DNA of 64,000 nucleotides. Origin: Phoenix dactylifera. Lineage: Eukaryota; Streptophyta; Magnoliopsida; Arecales; Arecaceae. The translations under genes were made by a program, and so were the position numbers. Position 1 is the first letter of the stretch; each line of letters begins with the position of its first letter. The notes below the pieces were generated by a model. It saw only the letters and a program-made list of their open reading frames with translations. It was not told the origin of the DNA and did not search any database. The stretch lies in contig NC_052395.1 in the NCBI RefSeq assembly GCF_009389715.1, positions 17,648,229 through 17,712,228 on the forward strand, written 5' to 3'. Shown piece by piece: positions 25,362-36,500 of the stretch.

Positions 25362-26222
25362 TGTTAGGAAAAAAAACTAAGTAATCTCAGGACAACTTAC
25401 AGACGTCCGACCAGAAGACGCCCGATCAGAAGGCATCCGACCAGAAGGTGCCCGGACCGAAGGTGCCCAACTTGAAGGCAACTAGCTCAGCTCGGCGCCT
25501 GACCAGATGCCGGACTCCGGGATGCCCCGTCATAGCACTTGACCTCAGAAACCTAACCTCACTATTCACCCCTCCGTAGTTCAGCCAGAGACCATACCCT
25601 GCTTCGCCGTCAGCAATTAATGCGCATGGCCTGTTCTGATCTCCAGCTCACTCAACCATTAAAGCATATGATCTCTGTTGATCTCCGGCTCACTCAACCA
25701 TTAAAGCATATGATCTCTGTTGATCTCCGGCTCACTCAACCATTAAAGTGTATGGCCCCTGCTGATCTTCAGTTCGCTCAGCCATCAATGCGCTTGTTAT
25801 CTACGGATCTCAAGCCCTCCAAGGCAGACAGTTGAACCACTCCACCACGTCTGATCAGCCACGATGGCTTACTGACTCTGGTCTGATCTCCCACGATACT
25901 ATTAATGCACATGATTGTGTTCAATTATGACAAAAGGGACAATCTGCCCTGTCACTTCACAGGTAATACAATACCTCTCTATAAAAGGGGAATCCCTCCA
26001 CCTTGGAGGGGGGTTGGACTCTGAAACCCAGAAAAACATCTCCCATCTTCTCTCACATATTAGCCCCCTCTGACTTAAGCATCGGAGGGCCGGCACCGGA
26101 AACTCCGGCCATCGGCTTCTTGCAGGACTCCTGGAGGACGCCGCCCGCCACCCCCCATTCGAGCACCGGAGCTCCTCCTCCTCAGCCGACAGCCGCCCCC
26201 CGGGTCCAATTTCCAGCAACGT
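25362..26222 (+). mobile_element. Probable solo LTR (LTR-retrotransposon fossil)
   Basis: This block has the parts of a plant LTR: a possible TG start at 25362, tandem repeats in its U3-like part, a TATAAAAGGGG box at about 25980, and a transcribed-type segment with CTGACTTAAGCATCGGAGGG near 26069, a wording common in plant LTRs. No gag-pol sequence lies beside it, so it is best read as a solo LTR. The right limit is uncertain and no clear target-site duplication was found. Ty3/gypsy is the likelier family. Age cannot be set without a partner LTR. Confidence 0.5.
25638..25805. repeat. Four tandem copies of a 42-bp unit
   Basis: Copies begin at 25638, 25680, 25722 and 25764, each starting GATCTYCRG. 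The middle two are nearly identical (GATCTCCGGCTCACTCAACC). The unit length is a multiple of three, so an open frame with a repeating DLRLTQPLKHMISV peptide results, but nothing suggests it is a protein. It lies in the U3-like part of the probable solo LTR. Confidence 0.85.
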
Positions 26223-26699
26223 CCCAATTTAGGTACCAAGCCATTTATACTTCGGGGGGTACATTTGTTTTATAGTTGAAATCAAAATTAGAATGTATTG
26301 GATCAAAAATCAGAATAGATATATTTAATTTTTGATGCTTCTAATTTATGATTAATATTTGAATAGTATGAAACACAGAGATAAAATTTTAAAAAATTAT
26401 GATATATTTTTTTAAAAAAATAGAATAAGAATATTTTTTTTTTTTGAACTAATGAGACTCCATCCCTATTCTAAAATTCAATTTTTCTGGACCAAACAAG
26501 CTCCTATTAATTGAGCCTAGCTTAATTAGCATCAATTCAAGCTTCAGATCGGGCCCAAGTTTAGGCTGGATTTTGTTTCCTGCCTCAAAAATATCTTATT
26601 CCAGACACCGAAAAAAAAAGGAGTGGTCGCCGCTCCGACGGCCTTCCGTAAATTGCTCTGATTTCCACCTACCTACCCTCCGGCCACCGGTGGGCCCCG

Positions 26700-27165
26700 C
26701 CATTTTGGCACGTGGTGCGATTCGCTGCATCTGCTCGGTGCCCAGCTTCCTTCAGACCGTGCCATCGCCCATCACATCTCACATGGTGGCACGTGCCAGC
26801 ACATGGTTTCACGTGCTTCCTGGCACGTGCCACCGTTAACTCCACATGAGGTCGGTCTCCGATGGCCATCTACGGTCACAAGTGCATCCCTACGGTACCT
26901 TTCCATCCGCATCAAAACACGGAACAGGAAACCCTCAATGGTCCATCCGGTGGGGCCCGCTGGAATCCACCACCTGTCATTGCTGCAGCGAACAAGCAAG
27001 ACTCAGTTCGTCTTCGCCTCAGCACAGCGAATCCGGCCATCATGTGCCCCTTGCAGGTCGATTAAATAACGGCAAAGCGGAAACGACAAAAGAGGGCGTC
27101 AATAATTAACAGGAAAAAAATTCCGGACCGCGATCCTTTCACGTGTCGAGTTCACGTGCTACGTG
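26700..27165 (+). promoter_or_regulatory. CACGTG (G-box) cluster upstream of FPS
   Basis: Six CACGTG hexamers were read at 26709, 26790, 26810, 26824, 27140 and 27153, and a further ACGTGTCC begins at 27161. CACGTG is the core bound by plant bZIP factors and by bHLH factors such as the PIF and MYC groups. The cluster lies 440-890 bp before the FPS start codon in unique-looking, fairly GC-rich sequence. A role in light, jasmonate or ABA control of FPS is inference. Confidence 0.55.
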
Positions 27166-27432
27166 TCCTTCCCAAAATAATGGCGTCTCCGATACTCGTG
27201 CAGCCTTATACGTAACCAATCACCCTCCGAGCCTTCCCTATTCACAGTTTTGCCACCACTTGCACCCACCAAACAGCCATATCCGGTTGTCGTGTCTGTC
27301 TTCTATTGGCCAGCAGGATACCCCTTTTGCTGTCTTAAGCTGTACAGCTGATCTCAGCCCCATAGAGTAGGCGAGGGCAGTTTTGATCTCTCTCTCTCCA
27401 TTTTTGAACCCTCTGTATCCCTCACCTGACAG

Positions 27433-27442
27433 TATATATATA
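27433..27442 (+). promoter_or_regulatory. Likely TATA box of FPS
   Basis: TATATATATA lies 154 bp before the FPS start codon. A start of transcription about 30 bp downstream would give a 5' UTR of about 120 bp that includes the CCT repeat at about 27507-27536. No other TATA-like word lies as well placed. Confidence 0.55.
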
Positions 27443-27595
27443 CATACATCGCCGCTCCATCGCTCCGTTCTCCGTTCCCTTCGCCTCTTGGAGAGATTCC
27501 AAACTCCCCTCCTCCTCCTCCTCCTCCTCCTCCTCCGCCTTCTTCGTTGCTTTTGTTTCTCCTATTTTTTCTTCATTTCTTGGGCTGCTGCTCTC

Positions 27596-30500
27596 ATGGC
27601 GGACGGTGCGAACGGGAGGGCCGGAGGTGATGTGAAGGCGATCTTCCGGCAGATCTACCTTACCCTCAAAGCGGAGCTGCTCGAGGATCCCGCCTTCGAT
27701 TTCACCGACGACGCCCGGCAATGGATCGATAAGGTACGAGGGTGTAACCGTCTTCGTTATCTCCGCCCCGCATTCTCTTATCTCCGTGCTATCGAGCGCT
27801 TTCTGGGAGATCTTTCGAGTGGAATCGACGGAACGGTTGCTGGGATTTGAAATCACGCTCGCCCGGGTTGATTGGTTCTATGGAATTTAACTTCGCGCTG
27901 TCCTTCTTTTGATAAAATTGAAGTGTTCTAAGTCATTAGGTTTCTTCTATCGTTGATGATTCTCCCCTGCTATATCAGTGTTATAGATCTAATGCGCATA
28001 TATGCACCAAAGATTTCTGATTCCTGATCTGGTAGTTTTAGTATTTTTTTTTTTTTGGCTCATTAGTGTTTCGGAATTCTATTCATGCTTATATTTTATG
28101 CGATTTTAAGTTTTATTGAAAGATGAGGTTTCGATAAATCTTTGATGATTGTTGTTGGAATTGGCAGCACATATATTTTTGCTAATTCCTTGCGAATGAA
28201 ATGCAAAATCACAAGTCATCTTTTTTTTTTCTTTCTCCCTCCATCCTGTGAAATCATTTGTTGATGCTGGGCTGGAAGCTGATCAGGATAAAAAGTAGAT
28301 GTTTGATACCTAGTTGCGTGTGATCAGAACAAGTAAAAGCTGGGTTTGGAAAATAATATCTTACAACAGGCCCTTCTTTTGACTTGTGCATATAGTGAAA
28401 TAAGGTCACAACGGAAGAAAATCAATAACTTTTTCAATATTTTTACTCGTGGTTGTTTTTTGGTCCCTAAGATATTTTCCAACATATACGGGGACATGAT
28501 AACTTCATTAATTCAGAGCTTGTGTTGTTGCCAATGTTTTCCTTGTTCCGTTTTCACTTCACATCATTAGTCAGGTTTCAAAAGGTTTTGCGATTCTGGA
28601 AGCTAATGTTTACATTTCCTATGTTACATGTCATATGTATACCGCACGACAAAAGAAAAAAAGGGAAATACTCCACATGTTACAGGTTTCGCAATTACCA
28701 ACCAATCTTTTCTTTTACAACATCATAGTGATTTGGCTATTTATAGCCGGAATATATTTTTTTCTGCCTGGACATGTCAGAAATACAATACCTCCTGTTT
28801 AATATCTGTCAATGACCTTTTTTTTTGTCATGTGCATGCTGTAACAGATGCTGGACTACAATGTACCTGGAGGTGAGAGAGTACGCTGCCTATGAGGAGA
28901 TGATGTTAAAACATATTTTAAACAGTTCTTGGCTTAATTGATGTCATTGCTGCTAGGTAAGCTGAATCGCGGGATCTCTGTGATTGATAGCTATAAGCTG
29001 CTAAAAGGAACTGAACTGAGTGACAATGAAGTGTTCCTAGCATGTGTCCTTGGTTGGTGCATTGAATGGGTAAGCAGTTTAGTTTTGTTTTCCATTGTAG
29101 CCTTGCCACTTTGTTTATTTGACCATTCATGTTAAAAATTGATTTAATGTTTTCTTATGGATGGGAGGCTGAGCCCTTTACCATTAAAATGTCTGCAGCT
29201 TCAGGCATACTTTCTAGTCCTTGATGATATTATGGACAACTCCCACACAAGGCGAGGTCAGCTCTGTTGGTTCAGAGTGGAGAAGGTTTGTTATTTAGTT
29301 TTCCTTTTAGATTTCATTTATTCGTTGCTTTCAAGACTTTCATATTCCATATACATCCTTAATTTTAGATAAATTACGTTTTGGCTGTCAGTTTATCATC
29401 AACTCAGATTAAAAATGTGTCAGATATGCCAACTTTTAATATGGTTGTCTACTCATGATGCTACTTTTATTAAATTATTGGCTCTTCAGCCTTCTGTTGT
29501 AAAATCGGTTAAAAGTTTATTAAAATTTTGTGGAGATACGAGATTTTGCTGAGAAACTTGGGGTGACTTGTGGACTAAATTTTTGAGATGTGATTTTTTT
29601 TTTTAAATCAGGGCCAATTTACTAGTTTATAAAGGTGAGCTACTTTTGCGGCCTATCTGAATTTTGCTTGTATTTGACTCCTGTTGTCACAAAAATCCTG
29701 ATCTTTGATTTACCCTCATCTTTTTTTTCTTCCCTTATTCTTTTATAGAAGGCATGAGGTTATTGGCAGTCATTGTGACTTATTTGTAATTAGTTATGAT
29801 CATGGCCCTCTTTGCTAAATGTATACCTGGATTATACCATGTTGGTTATAACTTTTCAATTGCTAAGGGCATATCCACTTGCCAATAACATGCTTGATTT
29901 CTAAGAACATGGACAGGCTTTTTTCAGCTATACTCTTTTGTTTTACTCTGCACATAGCTCTAAATCTAGCTATTAATTCATCTTAATTTCTTATAATAGG
30001 TGGGTCTTATTGCTGCAAATGATGGGATTATACTTCGCAATCACATTTCTCGGATTCTTAAAAGGCATTTCAGGGAAAAGCCTTACTATGTTGATCTCCT
30101 TGATTTGTTTAATGAGGTAACCATCTATACATTGGTTCTTAGGATTTGCATCAGTTTGCAAATTGTGGATTTTCTGTCTAATTCTTGTAATGTATCCTTG
30201 TAGGTTGAATTTCAGACAGCTTCAGGACAGATGCTGGATCTGATTACTACTCATGAAGGAGAACAGGATCTGTCAAAATACACAATGCCAGTGTATGTGA
30301 GGGATTTACTAATTGTTTTGTAGGACATACCATCATGTGCTGTCATGCTTATATATGATCTAGTGTATCCATAGAATTCTCATGGAAGTGATATTTATCG
30401 TCAAGTTGTTTCCTGTACTACTGGGTGATTTTAATGTTCCTAAATTAGATAAACATTTTATCGTTCTGCTCTAAGTTCTCTTTCTCTTATGTTGCTAATA

Positions 30501-33500
30501 TATAAATAATTGAACTGGGATGCAGTTATCGCCGCATTGTTCAGTACAAAACTGCCTACTATTCATTCTACCTTCCGGTAAGTTCAGATGAACAATCACA
30601 TGATATGATGCGTCTGCTTGCACATTTTTCTTTGATACCTCATAAACATCTTGAGGATAAATTGTTCTCGCCATGACATTTTTGGATTTTTCTTTTTTGT
30701 CGAACTTCTTGGTCGTTCATAGTTATTAATGCATGTGCAGTACGGTTTTGAAGTCAGTTGGATCATAAGATGCCTATGTTAATGAACTCTTCAGATATTT
30801 TAACTTTGCATGAGTGTTGAAAGTAAATTGATTCATGGTATATGCATACTACGTAATCTACATGCTTGAGATTGAAGTCAAATCCACCACATGAAATTTT
30901 TGCATTTGTTTTTATAATGTAAATTTATTGCCATGTCTGTATATTCTTTTTATCATGTGTCGAAGGAATTGTACCTAATAGTGAAATTTCATTGCTTCAT
31001 TTTTTTTTCTGGCTGTGATGGGGAGGGAGGGAGGGCGGAAGGGAGGGAGAGAGGGAGATTGTAACCAATAGATCTTTCATCCAAACCAGGGCGTAAATTG
31101 AATTCCAATTGTTGCTGGTTGATAAAGTCCGATTATTTAATTGATAGTCATAATTCATAACAGTTCTTGCAATTATTTGTTGCTATCTGGTCTAAAGTTC
31201 CAGCCAGTTTGAGCTTTCCATTCAGGGATGCATGGATTGGGCCTGCTCAAAAAAATATTTTGAGTTGTATCATGCTTTTAGGCCCATCGGATTAGGCCAT
31301 GTTAGGAATATAGACCTAAAATCGCTATTCGGTAGGGTTTGAGTCAACCTTAACTTGACACAGCCATGGCCTCGTCTGTATATGTGTAGTATGTTATTAA
31401 TAAAGTTCGTTGTACCGTACCGAACTGGATTGTATGGGATGTACCGTTCTATATCGGTTTGGTATTGAGTACACTATATGAGGGGCATATCGACACTTGG
31501 TATGCCGAGCCGGCCCCGTACTGTACTATACCAACACAATGATAGTATGGCACCAGTATGGGTATGGTATTGAGACGGCGTACTTTGGTTATTAATATAT
31601 AGTGGTATATTGTAATATATTTCAACAACCGACATATGCGGTACTATCAAAATTTTAGTTAATAGGATTTTATATATGCTTATTATAAGGATGTGTCCCA
31701 ATTTGCATCATGTTTTAGTGTTGATGTTGCAAAGTTAGTATGTACCATTGATTTCTTATTTGATATTTTATATTTCTTCTGTTGGATTGTAACTAGTTTT
31801 TATTATTCTAGGTTTATTATTCTAGGTGCTTGCCTAGTGCCTAGGCATTAGGTGGCCCTCGGATGGCCATCTGCCACTTGCCATCTATAAAGTGATGCAT
31901 ATTAAAATTCAAAATACTGGTGAGATTGCATTCTCCTGTTTTTTTTTTTGGATCCATGACTAGGCTGCCTTTTGAGCCCATCCTTTTTGTTGGTATTGAC
32001 TCCGACTACTGCCAGTGCAACTTGGGCCAGGGTAACCCACAACCCATAATTTAGGTAGTGTTTGGCCAATATATAAACCTAATTGGGCTTAGGTTGGGAA
32101 ATGTCAATCAACTTCAAATTTGATCCAGTTTAAGTTGAGAACTTGGGTGACCTAACCAACCCCAAATTTCTATCGTTGAGCATCTAGCCCAATGCAACCT
32201 AAGCCTAATTCCTATTCTCTGTAGGGCTTCCAACTTGAGCAAAACCAAACCTAAGTCATATTTCTATAGTTACGCTCCAACTAAAGATGGATTAAACCTT
32301 GCTTCAAACAACCCAACCCAGTCCCACTTTATCCAACCCCACTCAAATTGTATTTGCCTATTTGGGTTGAAACTTTTGGAGTGGGCTGGTTTGCGGTTTA
32401 GGTTTGCATGTCTTTGGGTTAGATCAGTTATTTTCTCAACTTTCTCTTGCTTGCTCTCGTTTCCATATCTGTTGTTCACTGGCAATGCAACTATAGAGGC
32501 AAATTTTGGCAATAATTTGATCTTGATCAACATGATGGGAGATGATTATTATTCATATGCCAATCTTGTTTTGCATACATTAGCTATATAGGCACTTTCA
32601 ACCACATAGGCCTGCATAGAAAATTAGTAGCAAATACATCTACATGCATTACTTTTATAGCTATGCAATGATCATATTTAAGAGCCCACTTTATGGATTT
32701 CGGTTAAAAAAAAAACTTTTGCAAAAACTCTGTACATGCTGCTTGTTTTTGTATATGATTTCTCTGACATGAATTCTTATTGTGGCTTTATTATTGCTAT
32801 TAAAATCATATTGTAATATTTTTTATTTATATGCTTTCCTTTTTATTGAAGAGTTTAAACATTTATTGACTATGTGATGTTCAGGTGGCATGTGCATTGC
32901 TGATGTCTGGAGAAAATTTGGATAATTTTGTTGATGTAAAAAACATTCTAGTTGCAATGGGAACATACTTCCAAGTACAGGTGATTCTCACTCTGATAAC
33001 TAGTATGTGTGCACCATTTTTCTTTTGCTTGCAGTGCTTTCTTTCTATGTAATCAATGACAGGCTTTTTCTTTCAGGATGATTACCTTGATTGCTTTGGT
33101 GATCCTGAAGTAATTGGTAAGGTAGGTGCATCCCCCTCGCCCACCCCCCCACCCCCCCCTCTCCCTCCTCCTCCTCCTCCTCCTCCTCTTCTTCTCTCTC
33201 ACAAACACAGAGACTCATGCTTCTTGGATCGTGAAAGCTAAATTTATCATTCCTCTTAAAGGTGTACTGGAAGTTCTTACTTCTTATCAATTAAGATGTA
33301 TTTGTGACAGATTGGTACTGATATTGAAGATTTTAAGTGCTCCTGGCTCGTTGTGCAAGCCCTGGAACTTGGTAATGAGAGTCAAAAGAAAATATTAACT
33401 GTAAGGCCAAAATATTTTCCTCCCATTTTTCTCTGTTTAGTATAAAAGGAACACATAATTTAATTTATGATATCTTATCTTAGGAGAATTATGGAAAGTC

Positions 33501-36500
33501 AGATCCAGCTTGTGTCGCAAAAGTTAAATCCATTTATAAAGATCTTGATCTCCAGGTTTGGCAAGAATACTCTTATATTTTTAGATAATTAGATACTATT
33601 TAAGACCCTTGACAATTATCATTTTGTCCTTCCTTTGGCAGCATTTTTTGTGGTAGAGCTTAATTGGTTCCTGATGTTGTTTATGTATGTACTTGTTACA
33701 GTGCAATATACATGTTTCTGTGCTTTGCCCATTTATCATGGTTGTATGTGATATTTTGCCACATTTCTTGTAAGTTATCCTAGCTTGCTATTTTAACTGT
33801 GATACGTTTTGACCATAAGATAAAGCATTGATCAACATTGTTGTATGATGCTGGTACATTACCAATTTTGGCTTTACTAGGATAACATTTTTTCTTTTTC
33901 TTGGTAGTAAATTTGTCGAGTTGTACTGAATTTTATAAGCCAGTTGCGTGAGCTATAACACATAGGATACTTCAGCATCTGCAAAATCAAACAGAGGACG
34001 ATTTTTGTTGGGAACATATCTGCCTCAATCCACTATGTGATTCTACGTAATTGAAGTACGCTCATTTTAAGGTAAATGAATGTTTTGGAAGTAGGCCACG
34101 CCAGCCTTATAGGTGCCCTTAGTTTTGCATCATATTTGAGTCTTGAATCTTGATAGATGAGAATGATTGGTCAATTGTTATCAGATGTTGCCAAGCTGGT
34201 AGTTCTCATTGACATACTGCATCTTAGCTGATATGTCATCTTTAGTTGATGTTGCCAAGCAAAACGTGGCCTCCCTTTTTGAAGGCATATACAAAGTTCA
34301 AGCAGTGTGGGTAATCTATCGTATTGCATAAATTTTCAACAAGGGGAATCTACATAGTTTGGGACTTTATATTAGTTTTCATTCTGGAATATGGACACGT
34401 AGGCATCTAAGCTAAATCATATCTTCCACAAATTAAAATTTGTAAGTGGTACTTGCCACCCCAAATGAACTAACGCAACACTAAAGGTCATTGATCAAAA
34501 GGAAAAGAATATAACGGTCTATGCCCAAGGAATAAAAAGAAAATATTTTAAGGCCAATCAGTTGTCCCTAAGCTCCATTTCAATCCATCTTGACAAGGAA
34601 AGAAGATAGAGAATATAGTTTGTTAGTCAGAGTAGAAAGGAGAAACAGATGGACAGGCAGTTGTACATGAACAAAATAATCTGAAAATGTTGAAATTAGG
34701 TAGTTCTTTATAAAGATTCATATTCAGTGTGCAGATCAAAATGATAGTTTTTATGATTAGTTAAGATAGTGTTCATCATTACAAATATAGAGTTGCTTGT
34801 CTTCTTGAACCTTTGTTTTTAGTATAATTATTTGTAAGTTGAATATGGAATGTTCTTTTCTTTAGAATTATTTTTTCAACTAATTATAAGTTTTTTTAAT
34901 ATGTACATATATGAACCTGATGTTGTAGTTGACTTTTGATTATGAATGAAATATGAAACTGTTTTAGCCTCTGTTTGTGCACGTGTGCATCTTTCCCTCA
35001 TCTCCTACAAAAATAAATGATGACCCATTTTTTCCCTCTTTCAAAATCAACATTACCATCCATACTCCTCTAAACTCTTTCATATGCATAGAAGATGTGT
35101 ATAACTACCAAAGTAAGATAGTTATCTACTTTTAGGTATGGAAGCTTTTAAGCACTTCAGAACAAGTTCTTTTTAGGGCTGAAAATGGATCGGATACGGA
35201 TCGAATATTGATATATCCATATCTGTATCCATATTTTTCAACGAATATGGATATGGAGATATTAAACGGATATCAAAATTAATATCTATATTTGTTTTAG
35301 ACGAATATAGATATGATTCGGATATTAAGCATATCCATATTTGTTATAAATGAATACAGATGCTAATCGGATATTAAACATATCTATATTTTCCTATCTA
35401 AATACAGATATAAATCGGATACTTTTTTTAGATATTAATCAAATTTAACCAAAATTCAATGATAAAAACTATCAATAAAGACATGATCATATAAAAAGGA
35501 TTCAATTAAAAAAAATATAATTTACAAGCATTTATCAATAATAAAATTCAACAATTTCATAAAAGACATATCGTTCAAGGTTGCTGGTCACCGAAGTAGA
35601 CGAGATCTATGGTGCCTCCATGGCATCTCATGGCTATAGCCGGTTGCAATTGCAGGGTGGAAACTAGAAAAAAGATGGGACCTTCGAAACCCTAGTTGCT
35701 TGAATTCGACGAAGAGGAAAGAGGGACGAAATAGATGAACGAGAGGTTTGAGCCTTTCAAGTGTGCGGGGTGATTCCAAATTTTTTTTTCTAATGGAGTA
35801 TCCGTATTTGGGTTACTATCTTAAGTGACGGTCATCCGATGTTTGGATTTTTTTTAATTCAGATTTGGTTAATCACTTAATTGGTTTCTTGGTTTAACAT
35901 AACTTAAACTTTTTCTTTTCACTTACTCTTGTTATACGGATATTCGGATCCGAATCCGAAAAAATCATGTGTATCCATATCCATATCCGGAAGATTTTTG
36001 AACTGACTATCCGAATCCATATCCGTATCAGATCGGACCAAAAAAATAGTATCCGAATCCGATCCGATCGGATACGAAAACGGATACGGTCAGATATAAT
36101 CCGACCCGCTTTCAGCCCTAGTTCTTTTATTCCAAACTACATGACAAGCTCTGTATTACCCATGTCTAACAGATTCCTTTTGTCAGCCTGTAGTTCAATA
36201 ATTGATTTCTTTAATTACTCCTTATATCTGGTGTGATGACGAACCAGGAGTTGGAACGGCTGTAGTGCTGATAAGTTGATTTCTGAAATAGTGAACAGAG
36301 AATAGGGAGGAAGAACAAGAGGAGAGGAAGGGAGGGAAACGGCAGCGAAAAGGAAGAGAAGAGGAGAGGAAGAACGAGAAGGGGAAAGAAAGAAGTGGAA
36401 AACGTGGAAAAGAAAATGCTTAATTCTTCATCAACCCTAATCAACATAAAAGTCCCCTATAAATAGGGCCCAAATAAGACAATTAAAATAAAACCCCCTT

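Noticed and set aside
25620-25835. Small frame with repeats of DLRLTQPLKHMISV
   Set aside because: It is the translation of a 42-bp tandem repeat in an LTR-like block.
32000-32600. 118-residue plus-strand frame in FPS intron 7
   Set aside because: It lies within an intron in repeat-like sequence and shows no domain; splice signals skip it.
33056-33398. Poly-Pro and poly-Leu frames in FPS intron 9
   Set aside because: They arise from the C-rich/(CCT)n tract next to exon 9.
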